From Streptomyces lacrimifluminis (GTDB lineage Bacteria > Actinomycetota > Actinomycetes > Streptomycetales > Streptomycetaceae), in assembly GCF_014646095.1 (NCBI RefSeq), contig NZ_BMMU01000011.1, positions 1-64,000 of the forward strand: a stretch of DNA of 64,000 bases, in the 5' to 3' direction. The notes under the pieces are model-generated. The model worked only from the letters and a program-made list of their open reading frames with translations. It was not told where the DNA came from and made no database searches. Within the stretch, counting starts at the first letter, position 1; each line of letters starts with the position of its first letter. Position numbers and translations under genes: made by a program. Positions 9,271-18,601 of this stretch are shown here, piece after piece.

Positions 9271-11049
9271 ATGACGGAAGACGCGGCGAGTGGCGGACTG
9301 ACGCGACGTCAGCTGGGCCTACGCGCGCTGGCGTTGGGCGGAGCTCTGACCTTCGCCTCCTTCCCGACTGGACCGGCCGAGGCGACCTCCCGGACAACAG
9401 GCCGGCGCTCGACCCTGCGCCCCGGCTCACCCGAACGAGCCGGTCTCCTTGCCCGGCACCTGGACCAACTGGTCACGGACGCCGAGGCGTTCCTCCATTC
9501 CTCTCCCAACCATCCCTGGTACGCGGGCGCGGTGCTGCTCGCCGGGCGTGGCTCCACCGTGGCACTGCATCAGCCGATCGGCATGGCGGTGCGCTATGCG
9601 GCGTACGACGAGAAGACGGACACCGGCGTCGAGTTCCCGCCCGCGGAGCAGATCCCGATGACCGAGAACACGGTGTTCGACCTCGCGTCGGTCTCCAAGC
9701 TGTTCACGTCGATCCTGGCCGTGCAGCAACTGGAGCGGGGCGCGCTGGAACTGGAGGGGAAGGTCGCCACGTATCTGCCGGAGTTCGCACGGGCCGGCAA
9801 GGAGAAAGTGACGATCCGTCAACTTCTTACCCACACCTCGGGGTTCCGTGCCTGGATCCCGTTCTACAACGCCCCGACTCACGAGCAGAAGCTCGAACTC
9901 ATCTGGAATCAGGCGCCGCTGAACCCGCCGGGCACCAAGTACCTCTACTCGGACCTCAATCTGATCTCGCTCCAGCTCGTCCTGGAGAAGATCACCGGCC
10001 TTCCGCTGGACACCCAGCTCCGCGGCGAGGTCACCGGTCCCCTCGGCATGTACCGCACGCGCTACAACCCGCCCGCGTCCTGGAAACCGACGATCGCCGC
10101 CACCGAGGACGCCCGCGCGCCCTGGTCCGGGCTCGACCGGGGTCTGGTGTGGGGCGAGGTGCACGACGAGAACGCCTACAGTTTCGGCGGCGTGGCGGGT
10201 CACGCCGGTGTGTTCTCGGCGGCCTGGGACCTCGCCGTTCTCGGCCGGACACTCCTCAACGGGGGTGCGTACGGCAGCGCACGGATCCTGTCGCCGGCCT
10301 CGGTCGAGCTGATGTTCACCGACTTCAACACGGCCTTCCCCGGGGACGAGCACGGTCTCGGCTTCGAGCTCCACCAGCACTGGTACATGGGCGCGATGGC
10401 CACGCCCCGCACCGCAGGGCACACCGGCTTCACCGGTACCTCCCTCGTCCTCGACCCGACGACCGACTCCTTCCTCGTCGTCCTCGGCAACTCCGTTCAT
10501 CCCGTGCGCAATTGGCGCTCCGGCTCCGCACCCCGGGTCGCCGCCGCGAACAACCTGGCCCGTGCGGTGCCGGTCCGTCCACGCCACGGACGCAAGGCCT
10601 GGTTCTCCGGCATGGCAAGCGCGGCGACGGCGACGCTCGCCCTCCCGCCCCTCGCCACCACTGCCAACTCCCGCCTGTGCTGCGCCCTGTGGTGGGACAC
10701 CGAGCCACAGTCGGACGTGCTGTTCCTGGAATCCTCCGCCGACGGCGGCGCGACCTGGCAGCCGGTCCCGTTCACCACCACCCCCGCCGACGGAACCCCG
10801 CAGGAACATCCGGCGGGTTCGGTCACCGGCTGGTCCGGGCGCGTCTGGCACCGGCTCTCGGCGGACCTTCCCGCCGCGCCGGCCCTCGTCCTGCGCTGGC
10901 GGTACACGACCGACCGGCTGTACGTCGGCCGTGGAGCGTACGTCGACGGCCTGACCGTACGCGGCGACGGCAGCACCGCGTTCGACGAGACGCGTCCGGG
11001 GGACACGGCACGGATCGAGGCGGTGGGCTGGACGGCGTCCGCGAACTGA
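9271..11049 (+). CDS. secreted serine hydrolase (class C beta-lactamase family) with C-terminal extension
   Basis: A protein of 592 residues begins with a Tat-like signal (LTRRQLGLRALALGGALTF), so it is probably exported folded. The beta-lactamase/transpeptidase fold follows. The nucleophile motif SVSK is at about residue 140, the tyrosine motif YSDLN about 90 residues later, and a HTGFTG box is near residue 390. After about residue 430 comes an extra domain of about 160 residues, rich in beta strands and aromatic residues (ALWWDTEPQSDVLFLESSAD), which could bind carbohydrate or protein. GGGAGG precedes the ATG at 9271; an upstream in-frame ATG at 9199 would spoil the signal peptide. The activity may be esterase or D-aminopeptidase rather than true beta-lactamase. 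Confidence 0.88.
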   Translation: MTEDAASGGLTRRQLGLRALALGGALTFASFPTGPAEATSRTTGRRSTLRPGSPERAGLLARHLDQLVTDAEAFLHSSPNHPWYAGAVLLAGRGSTVALHQPIGMAVRYAAYDEKTDTGVEFPPAEQIPMTENTVFDLASVSKLFTSILAVQQLERGALELEGKVATYLPEFARAGKEKVTIRQLLTHTSGFRAWIPFYNAPTHEQKLELIWNQAPLNPPGTKYLYSDLNLISLQLVLEKITGLPLDTQLRGEVTGPLGMYRTRYNPPASWKPTIAATEDARAPWSGLDRGLVWGEVHDENAYSFGGVAGHAGVFSAAWDLAVLGRTLLNGGAYGSARILSPASVELMFTDFNTAFPGDEHGLGFELHQHWYMGAMATPRTAGHTGFTGTSLVLDPTTDSFLVVLGNSVHPVRNWRSGSAPRVAAANNLARAVPVRPRHGRKAWFSGMASAATATLALPPLATTANSRLCCALWWDTEPQSDVLFLESSADGGATWQPVPFTTTPADGTPQEHPAGSVTGWSGRVWHRLSADLPAAPALVLRWRYTTDRLYVGRGAYVDGLTVRGDGSTAFDETRPGDTARIEAVGWTASAN

Positions 11050-11078
11050 CCCCGCGAAAGGCCGGCCAGAACCTGCGC

Positions 11079-12665
11079 TCAGCCCACATCCGTCTCCAGT
11101 ACGGCCATGGCTGCGTTGTGCCCCGGCACCCCGCTCACGCCGCCCCCGCGCACCGCGCCCGCCCCGCACAGCAGGATGTTCGCGTGCCGGGTCTCCACGC
11201 CCCAGCGCCCGCTGTCCTCCTGGGCGTACGGCCAGGTCAGGTCACGGTGGAAGATGTTGCCGCCGGGCAGGCGCAGGTCGCGTTCCAGGTCGAGGGGGGT
11301 CTTCGCCTCGATGCAGGGGCGTCCGTCGGCGTCGGTGGCCAGGCAGTTCGCGAGAGGTTCGGCGAGGTGGACGTCGAGCTGGGCGAGGGTGGATTTCAGG
11401 AGCTCGTCCCGGACGGCGTCGTTGTCGCGAGCGAACAGCCGTGCGGGCGTGTGCAGGCCGAAGAGGGTCAGCGTCTGGTAGCCCTGCTCGACGAGGTCCG
11501 GGCCGAGGATCGTCGGGTCGGTGAGCGAGTGGCAGTAGATCTCGGACGGCGGCGCCGCGGGCAGGTCACCGGCCGTCGCCTGGGCGTGGGCGGCGGCCAG
11601 TTGCTCGTACCCCTCGGCGATGTGGAAGGTTCCGGCGAACGCCTCGCGCGGGTCGACGGACGTGTCCTTGAGCCTCGGCAGCCGGGTGAGCAGCATGTTC
11701 ACCTTGAGCTGGGCACCCTCGGCGGGGTTCGGCGGCGCCTCCCCCGTCAGCGCGGCCAGTTCCTGCGGCGAGGCGTTCACCAGGACGTGCCGGGCGCCGA
11801 CCGTGCCCTCGCCGTCAGCCGTCCTGTACGTCACCTCGGCGGCGCGGCCGTCCGTGTCCACCCGCACTGCCTCGTGGCCGGTGGCGAGCACGGCGCCCGC
11901 GTTCCGGGCGGCGGCGGCCAGCGCGTCCGTGAGGGCGCCCATGCCGCCCACGGGCACGTCCCAGGCACCGGTGCCGCCGCCGATGACGTGGTAGAGGAAG
12001 CAGCGGTTCTGCCGCAGGGAGGGGTCGTGGGCGTCGGCGAAGGTGCCGATCAGCGCGTCGGTGAGGACGACTCCGCGTACGAGGTCATCGGCGAAGTTCG
12101 CCTCGACGGCGGCGCCGATCGGCTCCTCGAAGAGGGTGCGCCAGGCGTCCTCGTCGTCGATGCGGCGGCGGAGTTCGTCGCGGGTGGGCAGGGGCCCGGT
12201 GAGGGTGGGGAACACCTTTTCGGCGACGCGGCCGGTCATGCCGTAGAAGCGCTGCCAGGACTCGTACTCACGTTCTCCTCCGGTGAGGCGCGCGAAGGCC
12301 TCGCGGGTGCGGCGCTCGCCGCCGCCGACGAGCAGTCCGGTGGGCCGGCCGTCGCGCTCCACGGGGGTGTACGAGGAGACGGTGCGCCCGCGCACCCGGA
12401 AGTCCAGGTCGAGATCGCGCACGATCTTCCGGGGCAGCAGGCTGACCAGGTAGGAGTAGCGCGACAGCCGGGCGTCGACGCCGCTGAACGGGCGGGTCGA
12501 CACGGCGGCGCCACCGGTTCCCGCCAGCCGTTCCAGCACCAGCACGGACTTCCCGGCACGGGCCAGGTAGGCGGCGGCGACGAGGCCGTTGTGGCCACCG
12601 CCGACGATCACCGCGTCGTATCGATCGGGACGGCCGGATCGGTCGGGGCGCTCGTGTGCGGGCAT
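11079..12665 (-). CDS. FAD/NAD(P)-dependent oxidoreductase (PYROXD2 / CrtI-like)
   Basis: This flavoprotein of 528 residues opens with a classical dinucleotide-binding fold, VIVGGGHNGLVAAAYLARAG, at about residues 18-37. It closes with NILLCGAGAVRGGGVSGVPG, the second FAD contact. The overall pattern matches the phytoene desaturase/PYROXD2 family. No carotenoid gene is nearby, so a carotenoid role is unlikely and the substrate is open. I placed the start at the ATG at 12665, immediately before the FAD motif; the long upstream frame to 12914 lacks similarity. It is convergent with the serine hydrolase, with only 29 bases between them. Confidence 0.9.
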   Translation of the reverse strand: MPAHERPDRSGRPDRYDAVIVGGGHNGLVAAAYLARAGKSVLVLERLAGTGGAAVSTRPFSGVDARLSRYSYLVSLLPRKIVRDLDLDFRVRGRTVSSYTPVERDGRPTGLLVGGGERRTREAFARLTGGEREYESWQRFYGMTGRVAEKVFPTLTGPLPTRDELRRRIDDEDAWRTLFEEPIGAAVEANFADDLVRGVVLTDALIGTFADAHDPSLRQNRCFLYHVIGGGTGAWDVPVGGMGALTDALAAAARNAGAVLATGHEAVRVDTDGRAAEVTYRTADGEGTVGARHVLVNASPQELAALTGEAPPNPAEGAQLKVNMLLTRLPRLKDTSVDPREAFAGTFHIAEGYEQLAAAHAQATAGDLPAAPPSEIYCHSLTDPTILGPDLVEQGYQTLTLFGLHTPARLFARDNDAVRDELLKSTLAQLDVHLAEPLANCLATDADGRPCIEAKTPLDLERDLRLPGGNIFHRDLTWPYAQEDSGRWGVETRHANILLCGAGAVRGGGVSGVPGHNAAMAVLETDVG

Positions 12666-13131
12666 GGTTCTTCGTAACACGTGATGATCCACCCGGGCCA
12701 GAGCTGTACGGCCAAGGGGCTCCGGACCCTTCCGCCAGATCATGCGGGAGAGGAGGGGCTCGGCGCCCCTCGCCCAGCGGCGTTGCCGTCGACACCCGGT
12801 CAACGCTCGGCTTCGCCCGCCACGGGTCCCGGCGTCACCGGCCACGACGGCAGCCGGCTGCGGCGCCGACGCCGCGTCACAGCCCGACCTTTCCCCACTC
12901 GACGTCGCCCACACGAGGCCCGTAGCCCGCAGGCCCCCTGCCCCACCGCGTCACCGCCCCTCACCGCCTCACCGCGGCAACCGATGACGGCGGGGCCGCT
13001 GCCTTGGTGTCGGACGTTGCCCGCACGACACGGCTGACAGGGGCGAGGGGTCCCATCACCCCCTCTCACCCTCACTCTCACACGCCGCAGCCGTCCTCCG
13101 CCCGGCCTGCCGGGCAGGTCCTCAATGGCCC
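12666..13131. other. gene-free interval between two minus-strand genes
   Basis: About 465 bases carry no reading frame I can support. The sequence is Pro/Arg-rich in every frame, with no family resemblance. The only local structure is a short direct repeat (CTCAATGGC twice at about 13123-13140) just past the kinase stop. The promoter of the FAD oxidoreductase must lie here but I cannot place it. Confidence 0.6.
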
Positions 13132-15366
13132 TCAATGGCCGGAAGCCCGCTGCTGTCGCAGCACGGCCACCCGCCGGTACAGCTCGACGGCCTCGGCGCC
13201 CCGGCCGAGCTGCTCCAGGCAGTGGGCCTCGTCGTTGCGGCTGGCGAGGGTGTCAGGGTGATCGGCGCCGAGCACCCGCTCGCGGGCCGCGGCGACCCTC
13301 CGGTACTCGGCGAGGGCGTCGGGCCAGCGGCCGAGCCAGCCGAGGCCGACGGCCACCTCACGACGGCTGACCAGCGTGTCCGGGTGATCGGCGCCCAGGA
13401 TCCGTTCGCGGATCGCGCACACGTCACGCGACTCGGCGAGCGCCTCCTCCCAGCGGTCGAGGCGGCCCAGGTTGACGCCGAGACCGTGCCGGGCGCGCAG
13501 TGTCTCGGGGTGCGCGGGGCCGTTGACACGGGTGCGGTCGTCGATCAGGTCGCGGTACAGCTTGAGTGCTTCCACGCTGCGACCGAGCCGCCCGAGGCTG
13601 ATCCCGACCTCGTAGCGGGCGGCGAGCGTGTCGGGATGATCGGGGCCGAGCGCCTCGGCACGCGCCACCGCGACCTCCTGGTACGTCCGGAGGGCCTCGG
13701 GCCAGCGCCCCAACTGGCCGAGCGCGTAGGCGACTTCGTACTGCGTGACCAGGGTGTCGGGATGGGCGGCGCCGAGCACCCGGGCACGCGCCGTCGCCAC
13801 CTCGCAGGCCATGCGGTACGAGTCCTCCAGACGCCCCAGGCGACTCAGGTTGAAGGCGAGGTTGTGGCGGCAGCGCAGGGTGTCCGGATGGTCGGGGCCC
13901 ATCGTGCGCTCCCGGGCGGACAGGACGGCCGTGTAGGCCTGGTGCGCATCGAAGTGACGGCCCAACTGCCCCAGGACGTACGCCATTTCCTGTCGGGCGG
14001 CCAGCGTGTCCGGGTGGTCGGCGCCGAGCACACGCTCCCGTTCCCGGGCCACATGGGTGTACTCGCGCAGGGCGTCGGCGGCGCGGCCGGTGCGGCTGAG
14101 GGTGAAACCGACCTCGTAGCGGCTGGCGAGGGTCTCGGGGTGGACGGGCCCGAGGACGTGTTCGCGCTCGGCGGCGACCGCGCGATGCACCTCGCCCGCC
14201 TCGGCCCAACGCCCGAGGCGCCCCAGGCTAAGGCCCGCGTTGTGCCGCCCGGCCAGCGCGTTGAGCACCTGGGGTGAGGGCGCGGGCGGCAGCTGCGGTA
14301 CGGGTTCCTCGGGACGGCCGGTGGCCGGGCGGGCGATCCAGTCGCCGGTGAGGCCGGCCGACGGGTCCGGGGGTGCGGTGCCGATCCCGGCGCCGGTCGC
14401 CTTGTGCCCGGTGGTCATGCCCCGGGTCCAGGACGGCAGCCGGGGTTCGCGGGCGGCGGGCTCGGGGGGCCGGAGCTGGGGCTGCGGGGAGACGACGGTC
14501 GGCACGTCCAGCGGGGTGGCCCGGCCCGCGCTGATTCGGCGGGCCAACTCCCGTGCGTCGCGCGGGCGTTCGTCAGGAAGCTTGGCGAGGAGAGCGAGGA
14601 TGACCTGCTCCAGGAACTCGGGGAGCTCCGAACGGTGGCTGCGCGGCGGCTCGGGCGGGGTGTCGCGGTGTCCTATGAGCACCGCCCAGGCGTCGTCGAG
14701 GTCGAACGGAGGTACCCCGGTGGCCAGTTCGTAGAGAACGCAGCCGAAGGAGTACAGGTCGCTGCGCTGGTCGACCTCGCTCCCGCTGATCTGTTCCGGC
14801 GACATGTAGTGCGGGGTGCCCATCGCGATTCCGGTGCCGGTGAGCCGGGAGGTGAAGCCGATGTCGTGGCCGAGGCGCGCTATGCCGAAGTCGCAGATCT
14901 TCACCGTACCGTCGGTCAACCGCATGATGTTCGCGGGCTTCAGATCGCGGTGGACGATGCCCTGTTCGTGGGTGTACGCGAGGGCGGCGGCGACCTGGTC
15001 GGCGATGTCGACGACGTCCGGGACGCGCAGCGGATGATGCTTGTTGTCCTCCAGGAGCTGGCTCAGATTGCGCCCGTCCAGCAACTCCATGACGAGGTAG
15101 AGCACCCCGTCGGACTCGCCGAAGTCGTGCACGACGGTCACGCCGCGGTGCTGCAACGCGGCGGCCACCCGCGCCTCGCGCCTGAACCGTTCCCGCAGGA
15201 CACGCGTGAAGGAGTGGTCGTGGTGCGGCCCGAGCGGCTTCAGACACTTCACGGCGACCTGCCGCCCCAGCGACTCGTCGCGAGCACGCCACACTTCCCC
15301 CATGCCGCCACGCCCGATCAGATCGATCAGCCGGTACCGGTTCTGGATCAGTCTGGTGTCCGCCAT
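13132..15366 (-). CDS. Ser/Thr protein kinase with tandem TPR domain
   Basis: This cytoplasmic Hanks-type kinase has 744 residues and no membrane segment. Kinase landmarks are GRGGMGEVWRA (about residue 18), the lysine in VAVKCLK (about 40), HRDLKPANI (about 140) and DFGIARLG (about 160), all intact. After a Pro-rich linker (about 285-360), the rest is nine near-identical TPR units of 42 residues. Eight are marked by the kinesin-light-chain-type linker HPDTL or HPETL. Such arrays bind peptides or partner proteins, so the TPR part may select substrates or sense a ligand. The repeats are unusually regular, suggesting recent expansion. The gene lies 57 bases downstream of the MpaB-type gene and may be co-transcribed. 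Confidence 0.95.
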   Translation of the reverse strand: MADTRLIQNRYRLIDLIGRGGMGEVWRARDESLGRQVAVKCLKPLGPHHDHSFTRVLRERFRREARVAAALQHRGVTVVHDFGESDGVLYLVMELLDGRNLSQLLEDNKHHPLRVPDVVDIADQVAAALAYTHEQGIVHRDLKPANIMRLTDGTVKICDFGIARLGHDIGFTSRLTGTGIAMGTPHYMSPEQISGSEVDQRSDLYSFGCVLYELATGVPPFDLDDAWAVLIGHRDTPPEPPRSHRSELPEFLEQVILALLAKLPDERPRDARELARRISAGRATPLDVPTVVSPQPQLRPPEPAAREPRLPSWTRGMTTGHKATGAGIGTAPPDPSAGLTGDWIARPATGRPEEPVPQLPPAPSPQVLNALAGRHNAGLSLGRLGRWAEAGEVHRAVAAEREHVLGPVHPETLASRYEVGFTLSRTGRAADALREYTHVARERERVLGADHPDTLAARQEMAYVLGQLGRHFDAHQAYTAVLSARERTMGPDHPDTLRCRHNLAFNLSRLGRLEDSYRMACEVATARARVLGAAHPDTLVTQYEVAYALGQLGRWPEALRTYQEVAVARAEALGPDHPDTLAARYEVGISLGRLGRSVEALKLYRDLIDDRTRVNGPAHPETLRARHGLGVNLGRLDRWEEALAESRDVCAIRERILGADHPDTLVSRREVAVGLGWLGRWPDALAEYRRVAAARERVLGADHPDTLASRNDEAHCLEQLGRGAEAVELYRRVAVLRQQRASGH

Positions 15367-15423
15367 CTCGTGCTGCCGCCCCCGGTCCTGTTCACCCTCC
15401 CCTGGCCCGTCCAGTATGGCGAG

Positions 15424-16281
15424 CTATCCTCCGAGTTTGTACGGCGCGGGCCGCGAGCCGGGGCCGAGCCGTGACATGGCCTGCAGCACTTGTCTGCGCG
15501 GGAGTTGCCAGCGAAGACGTGCGGGAACGCAGCGGAGCACGGTGCCGGTGGCACGCAACTGCCGGGTGACAGTGGCCGGTTCGGCTGCGGCTCTGCCGTA
15601 CAACTCGTGGGCGTGCGGCGGCAGAGAGGCGTACGCCAGCCGCGACACGCGCCGCCACAGCAGCTCACGCGCCGGGACGAGCAGCGGATTCGTCGGTGGA
15701 CGGCGAAGGAAGTCGTCCACTTCGCGCGCGTCGGCCCCGACGGCCAGTTCGGGCCGGACCTTCTCGAAGTACTCGCGCATCTCGGCCTGGTCGGCCGGTA
15801 CGGCGTCGGGGTCGAGGCCCACCAGGCGGGCGCTGACCAGGTGTTCGCGGATGTACCGGTCGGCGTGGGCGTCGGTGATCGGGTATCCGGAGCGGCGCAG
15901 GATGTGCACGTAGGAGTCGATCTCGGCGCAGTGCACCCACAGCAGCAGCTCGGGTTCGTCGACACCGTACCGCTCCCCGGTGTCCGGGTCGACGGCGGAC
16001 AGCATGCGGTGGATCTTCCGGACCCGGGCGCCCGCCTTCTCGGCGGCGTCCTCGGTCCCGTAGGTCGTCGTGGCCACGAAGCTCGCGGTGCGCATGAGCC
16101 GGCCCCAGGCTTCGTTGCGGAAGTCCGAGTTCTGTACGACCCCGCGCACCGCACGCGGATGCAGCGCCTGAAGGTAGAGCGCGCGGACTCCGGCGACCCA
16201 CATCATGGGGTCGCTGTGCAGCTGCCACGTCACGGACCGGGGGCCGAACAGTCCCGGGTCACCTGCGTCTTTGCCGTCCAC
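15424..16281 (-). CDS. oxygenase MpaB family protein (DUF2236)
   Basis: This protein of 285 residues belongs to the DUF2236/MpaB/Lcp-related family, which binds b-type haem through conserved histidines. Probable ligands are the histidines of LQALHPRAV (about residue 38) and of LLLWVHCAEID (about 115). In fungi MpaB cleaves a prenyl chain; latex-clearing protein cleaves rubber; most actinobacterial copies are uncharacterised. I chose the GTG at 16281 because GGAGG stands six bases upstream. The ORF could extend to 16317, but that start lacks a binding site. The gene is first in a possible two-gene unit with the TPR kinase. Confidence 0.85.
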   Translation of the reverse strand: MDGKDAGDPGLFGPRSVTWQLHSDPMMWVAGVRALYLQALHPRAVRGVVQNSDFRNEAWGRLMRTASFVATTTYGTEDAAEKAGARVRKIHRMLSAVDPDTGERYGVDEPELLLWVHCAEIDSYVHILRRSGYPITDAHADRYIREHLVSARLVGLDPDAVPADQAEMREYFEKVRPELAVGADAREVDDFLRRPPTNPLLVPARELLWRRVSRLAYASLPPHAHELYGRAAAEPATVTRQLRATGTVLRCVPARLRWQLPRRQVLQAMSRLGPGSRPAPYKLGG

Positions 16282-16539
16282 TCGACGCCTCCCTTGTCGG
16301 GCTGCCTGAAAGGGCACGCCTTCGCCACGACGTCACCCCGCATCCTTCCCCGGCATCTCCGGGTCATTCCCTCAACGGGCCGTGATGGTACCGGCCATGG
16401 GTTCAGCCGCCCGTCCCGGGTTCGGGTGCGGCGACACCGGCGGGGGCGTCGCCTTGCAGAGTGCGTCGCCGGCCGACGGGCACTGAGGAGGACAGGGATT
16501 GGTACAGCGGTACCAACAGGCTCCGCCTGATTCGGTTCC

Positions 16540-16567
16540 GCGGTACCGGACGGTCACCCGGTACCGC
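16540..16567. promoter_or_regulatory. inverted repeat upstream of the MMPL fragment
   Basis: Perfect 10-base arms GCGGTACCGG and CCGGTACCGC flank an 8-base spacer. Another CGGTACC half-site lies about 35 bases upstream. The arrangement looks like a TetR- or MarR-type operator that once controlled the exporter gene starting at 16639. No cognate regulator is adjacent. Confidence 0.5.
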
Positions 16568-16638
16568 TCCTAGGTTGAGATCGCGGGTCAGTCGGGCCCA
16601 GCTCACCAATGATCTCTTCTCCTGGTGGGAGTAACTCC

Positions 16639-17390
16639 GTGGCCACCTTCCTCTATCGGCTCGGCCGACTGGCGTTCCGGCGACGACGCATCGTCGTGAT
16701 GCTGTGGGTCGCCGTCCTGGCCGCCATCGGCGTCGGCGCCATGAGTGCGCCCGGCACGTCCTCCGGGGCCCTGAGCGTTCCGGACACGCAGTCGCAGCGG
16801 GCGATCGACCTGCTGCAGGAGGAGTTTCCGCAGGCTGCCGCCGACGGCGCCACCGCGCGCGTGGTGTTCGAGGCGCCCAGCGGGCAGAGGCTCACCTCCG
16901 CCAACAAGGCCGCGGTCGAGTCCCTGGTGGCGAAGCTGGAGAAGTCGCCGCAGGTGTCGGGCGTCTCCGTCCCTTCGCCAGCGGCCTGGTCAGCGAATCC
17001 GGCACCATCGCCTACGCCCAGGTGTCCTACGAGGTCGCTCAGACCGACGTCAGCGGCGCGGCCCACACCGTCCAGTCCGAGGTCGTGGCCCAGGGCGAGA
17101 AGGCCGGCGTGAAGGTGAGCCTGGGCGGCAACGCCGTCAAGAACGAGGCGACGAGCAAGGTGGCCGAGCTGATCGGCGTCGGGGTCGCCGCCATCGTCCT
17201 GATGATCACCTTCGGCTCGCTGATCGCAGCCGGACTGCCTCTGCTCACCGCGATCCTCGGGGTGGCCGCGGCCATCCTCTCGGTCCGCCGCGTAGGTGAA
17301 GAAGCCTGTGGCGCGTTGATCAGCGGCATGGGCTCGTCGAGGCAGAGTAGGCGTTGTCGCCCGGGCCGTGGACGCCACCGTTCAAGGTGA
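16639..17390 (+). pseudogene. MMPL/RND-family exporter, N-terminal half only
   Basis: The GTG at 16639 has a GGGAG site and opens a normal MMPL N-terminus: first helix IVVMLWVAVLAAIGVGAM, then the first extracytoplasmic domain. A one-base loss near 16969 changes frame between SPQVSGVS and PFASGLVSES. Homology resumes through VAELIGVGVAAIVLMITFGS and stops at about 17280, shortly into helix 2-3. The remaining roughly 500 residues are missing. The promoter dyad and ribosome site survive, but the product would be a short nonsense-tailed peptide. The breakpoint matches the place where the other MMPL remnant (1560-3356) begins. Confidence 0.85.
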
Positions 17391-17722
17391 CCCGGTACGG
17401 GCGGTTCGGCGCGAAACGGCGGGCGGTGGTGAAGCCGACCGCGTCCTCGGTGTGCATGCCGTTGAAGACCCAGGCGCTCAGTTGCCGGCGCAGACCGTGG
17501 TCGGTGCTCAGGTCTGAAGAGGGAAGGGGCGGTGAGGTCGGCGCGGGACCAAGGCGGTGGACCGCTCTCGACGGCCTCAGCACCTGCCTGAGCGGCGTCA
17601 CATTGCAGGAAGGTGAGCCCGCGGCTATCCTCCTAATCAACAATGCGACTAAGTGCCTAGTTGTTTAGCGATGGCCGTGTGCCACGTCTATCAGCAAGCG
17701 TTGACGAGAGGCGGTCGGCCCC
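17391..17722. other. interval with an unassigned minus-strand remnant
   Basis: On the minus strand, about 17350-17490 encodes a plausible conserved-looking stretch (QLSAWVFNGMHTEDAVGF, then RPYRVTLNGGVHGPGDN) without a start or continuation. It looks like a fragment of a beta-rich protein, but I do not recognise the family. The rest is noncoding and contains the PadR-like dyad at 17649-17668. Confidence 0.35.
17649..17668. promoter_or_regulatory. PadR-like operator candidate upstream of the SGNH hydrolase
   Basis: The sequence CTAAGTGCCTAGTTGTTTAG contains the CTAG-centred core and CAACTAGG half (on the minus strand) that also occur in the dyad at 19844-19863 beside the padR-family gene. The match is partial, so regulation of the hydrolase by that PadR protein is an inference. 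Confidence 0.4.
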
Positions 17723-18529
17723 GTGTCGAGCAGTGGGTATCTGCGCTATGTCGCCCTGGGCGACAGCCATACCGAGGGGCTCGGGGACGGCGACGACATC
17801 TGTGGTCTTCGGGGCTGGGCGGACCGGCTCGCCGAGCAGGTCACCCGCCACAGTCCCGGCCTGCTCTACGCCAACCTCGCGGTGCGCGGCCGCAAGGCCG
17901 GTCAGGTGCGCGCCGAGCAGCTGGCTCCGGCTCTCGCGATGCGGCCCGACCTCGCCACCGTGGTGGCTGGGGTCAACGATGCGTTGCGCCCGGGCTGCGA
18001 CCTCGACGAGGTGGCCGGCCACGTTGAGGCGATGTTCGCCGCCCTCACAGCGCAGGGCGCCACCGTCGCGACCCTCATGTTTCCCGATGTCGGGCGTATC
18101 ACGCCCTTGGCCCGCCCGATCGGTCACCGTGTTCTCGCACTCAACGCGCGCATCCGGGAGGCCGCCGACCGCCACGGCGTGGTGGTGGCGGAGACGGCCG
18201 CGCACGCGGCGGCGACCGATCCACGGTTGTGGAGTGCTGACCGGCTGCACGCCGGTCCGCTGGGACACGCGCGCATCGCGGCTGCCGTGGCCCAGGCGCT
18301 CGGTCTGCCGGGCAGCGACGACACGTGGACCCTTCCCCTTCCGGCCGAGGGGACAGACATCTCGGTCCGGAGGACCGTGGGTGCCGAAGTGCGCTGGGCC
18401 GGCACCTTCCTCGGCCCTTGGGTCGGCCGCCGCCTGCGTGGCCGCTCCTCCGGCGACGGCCGCCAGGCCAAGCGGCCGGCGCTGCTTCCGGTGGCCGCGT
18501 CCGCTGGGGACACCTCCCCATCGGTGTGA
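17723..18529 (+). CDS. SGNH/GDSL-family hydrolase
   Basis: This predicted esterase or lipase has 268 residues and no signal peptide. Block I is YVALGDSHTEG, with the nucleophilic serine at about residue 14. Block III carries GVNDALRP with the oxyanion Asn (about 91), and block V is DRLHAGPLGH, with the Asp-His pair at about 175-178. The start is a GTG. The last 60 residues are basic and variable. The gene stands between the MMPL remnant and the DUF3533 remnant and may have its own promoter at the dyad at 17649. The substrate is unknown. Confidence 0.88.
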   Translation: MSSSGYLRYVALGDSHTEGLGDGDDICGLRGWADRLAEQVTRHSPGLLYANLAVRGRKAGQVRAEQLAPALAMRPDLATVVAGVNDALRPGCDLDEVAGHVEAMFAALTAQGATVATLMFPDVGRITPLARPIGHRVLALNARIREAADRHGVVVAETAAHAAATDPRLWSADRLHAGPLGHARIAAAVAQALGLPGSDDTWTLPLPAEGTDISVRRTVGAEVRWAGTFLGPWVGRRLRGRSSGDGRQAKRPALLPVAASAGDTSPSV

Positions 18530-18601
18530 TGCTCCGGATTGCGACGACACCGGCGGCTCCTCGTGCTGAACTGCTCTTCACCGGACGAGAGCTGGAGATG
18601 A

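Noticed and set aside
9150..12677. A plus-strand open frame of about 1175 codons spanning the serine hydrolase and the FAD oxidoreductase
   Set aside because: It lies in the wrong frame or strand relative to two clear families, its translation is Arg/Gly/Pro-rich without motifs, and such shadow frames are expected in high-GC DNA.
12800..13135. Short minus-strand frame in the gap before the kinase
   Set aside because: It is Arg/Gly-rich with no ribosome site and no resemblance to known proteins.
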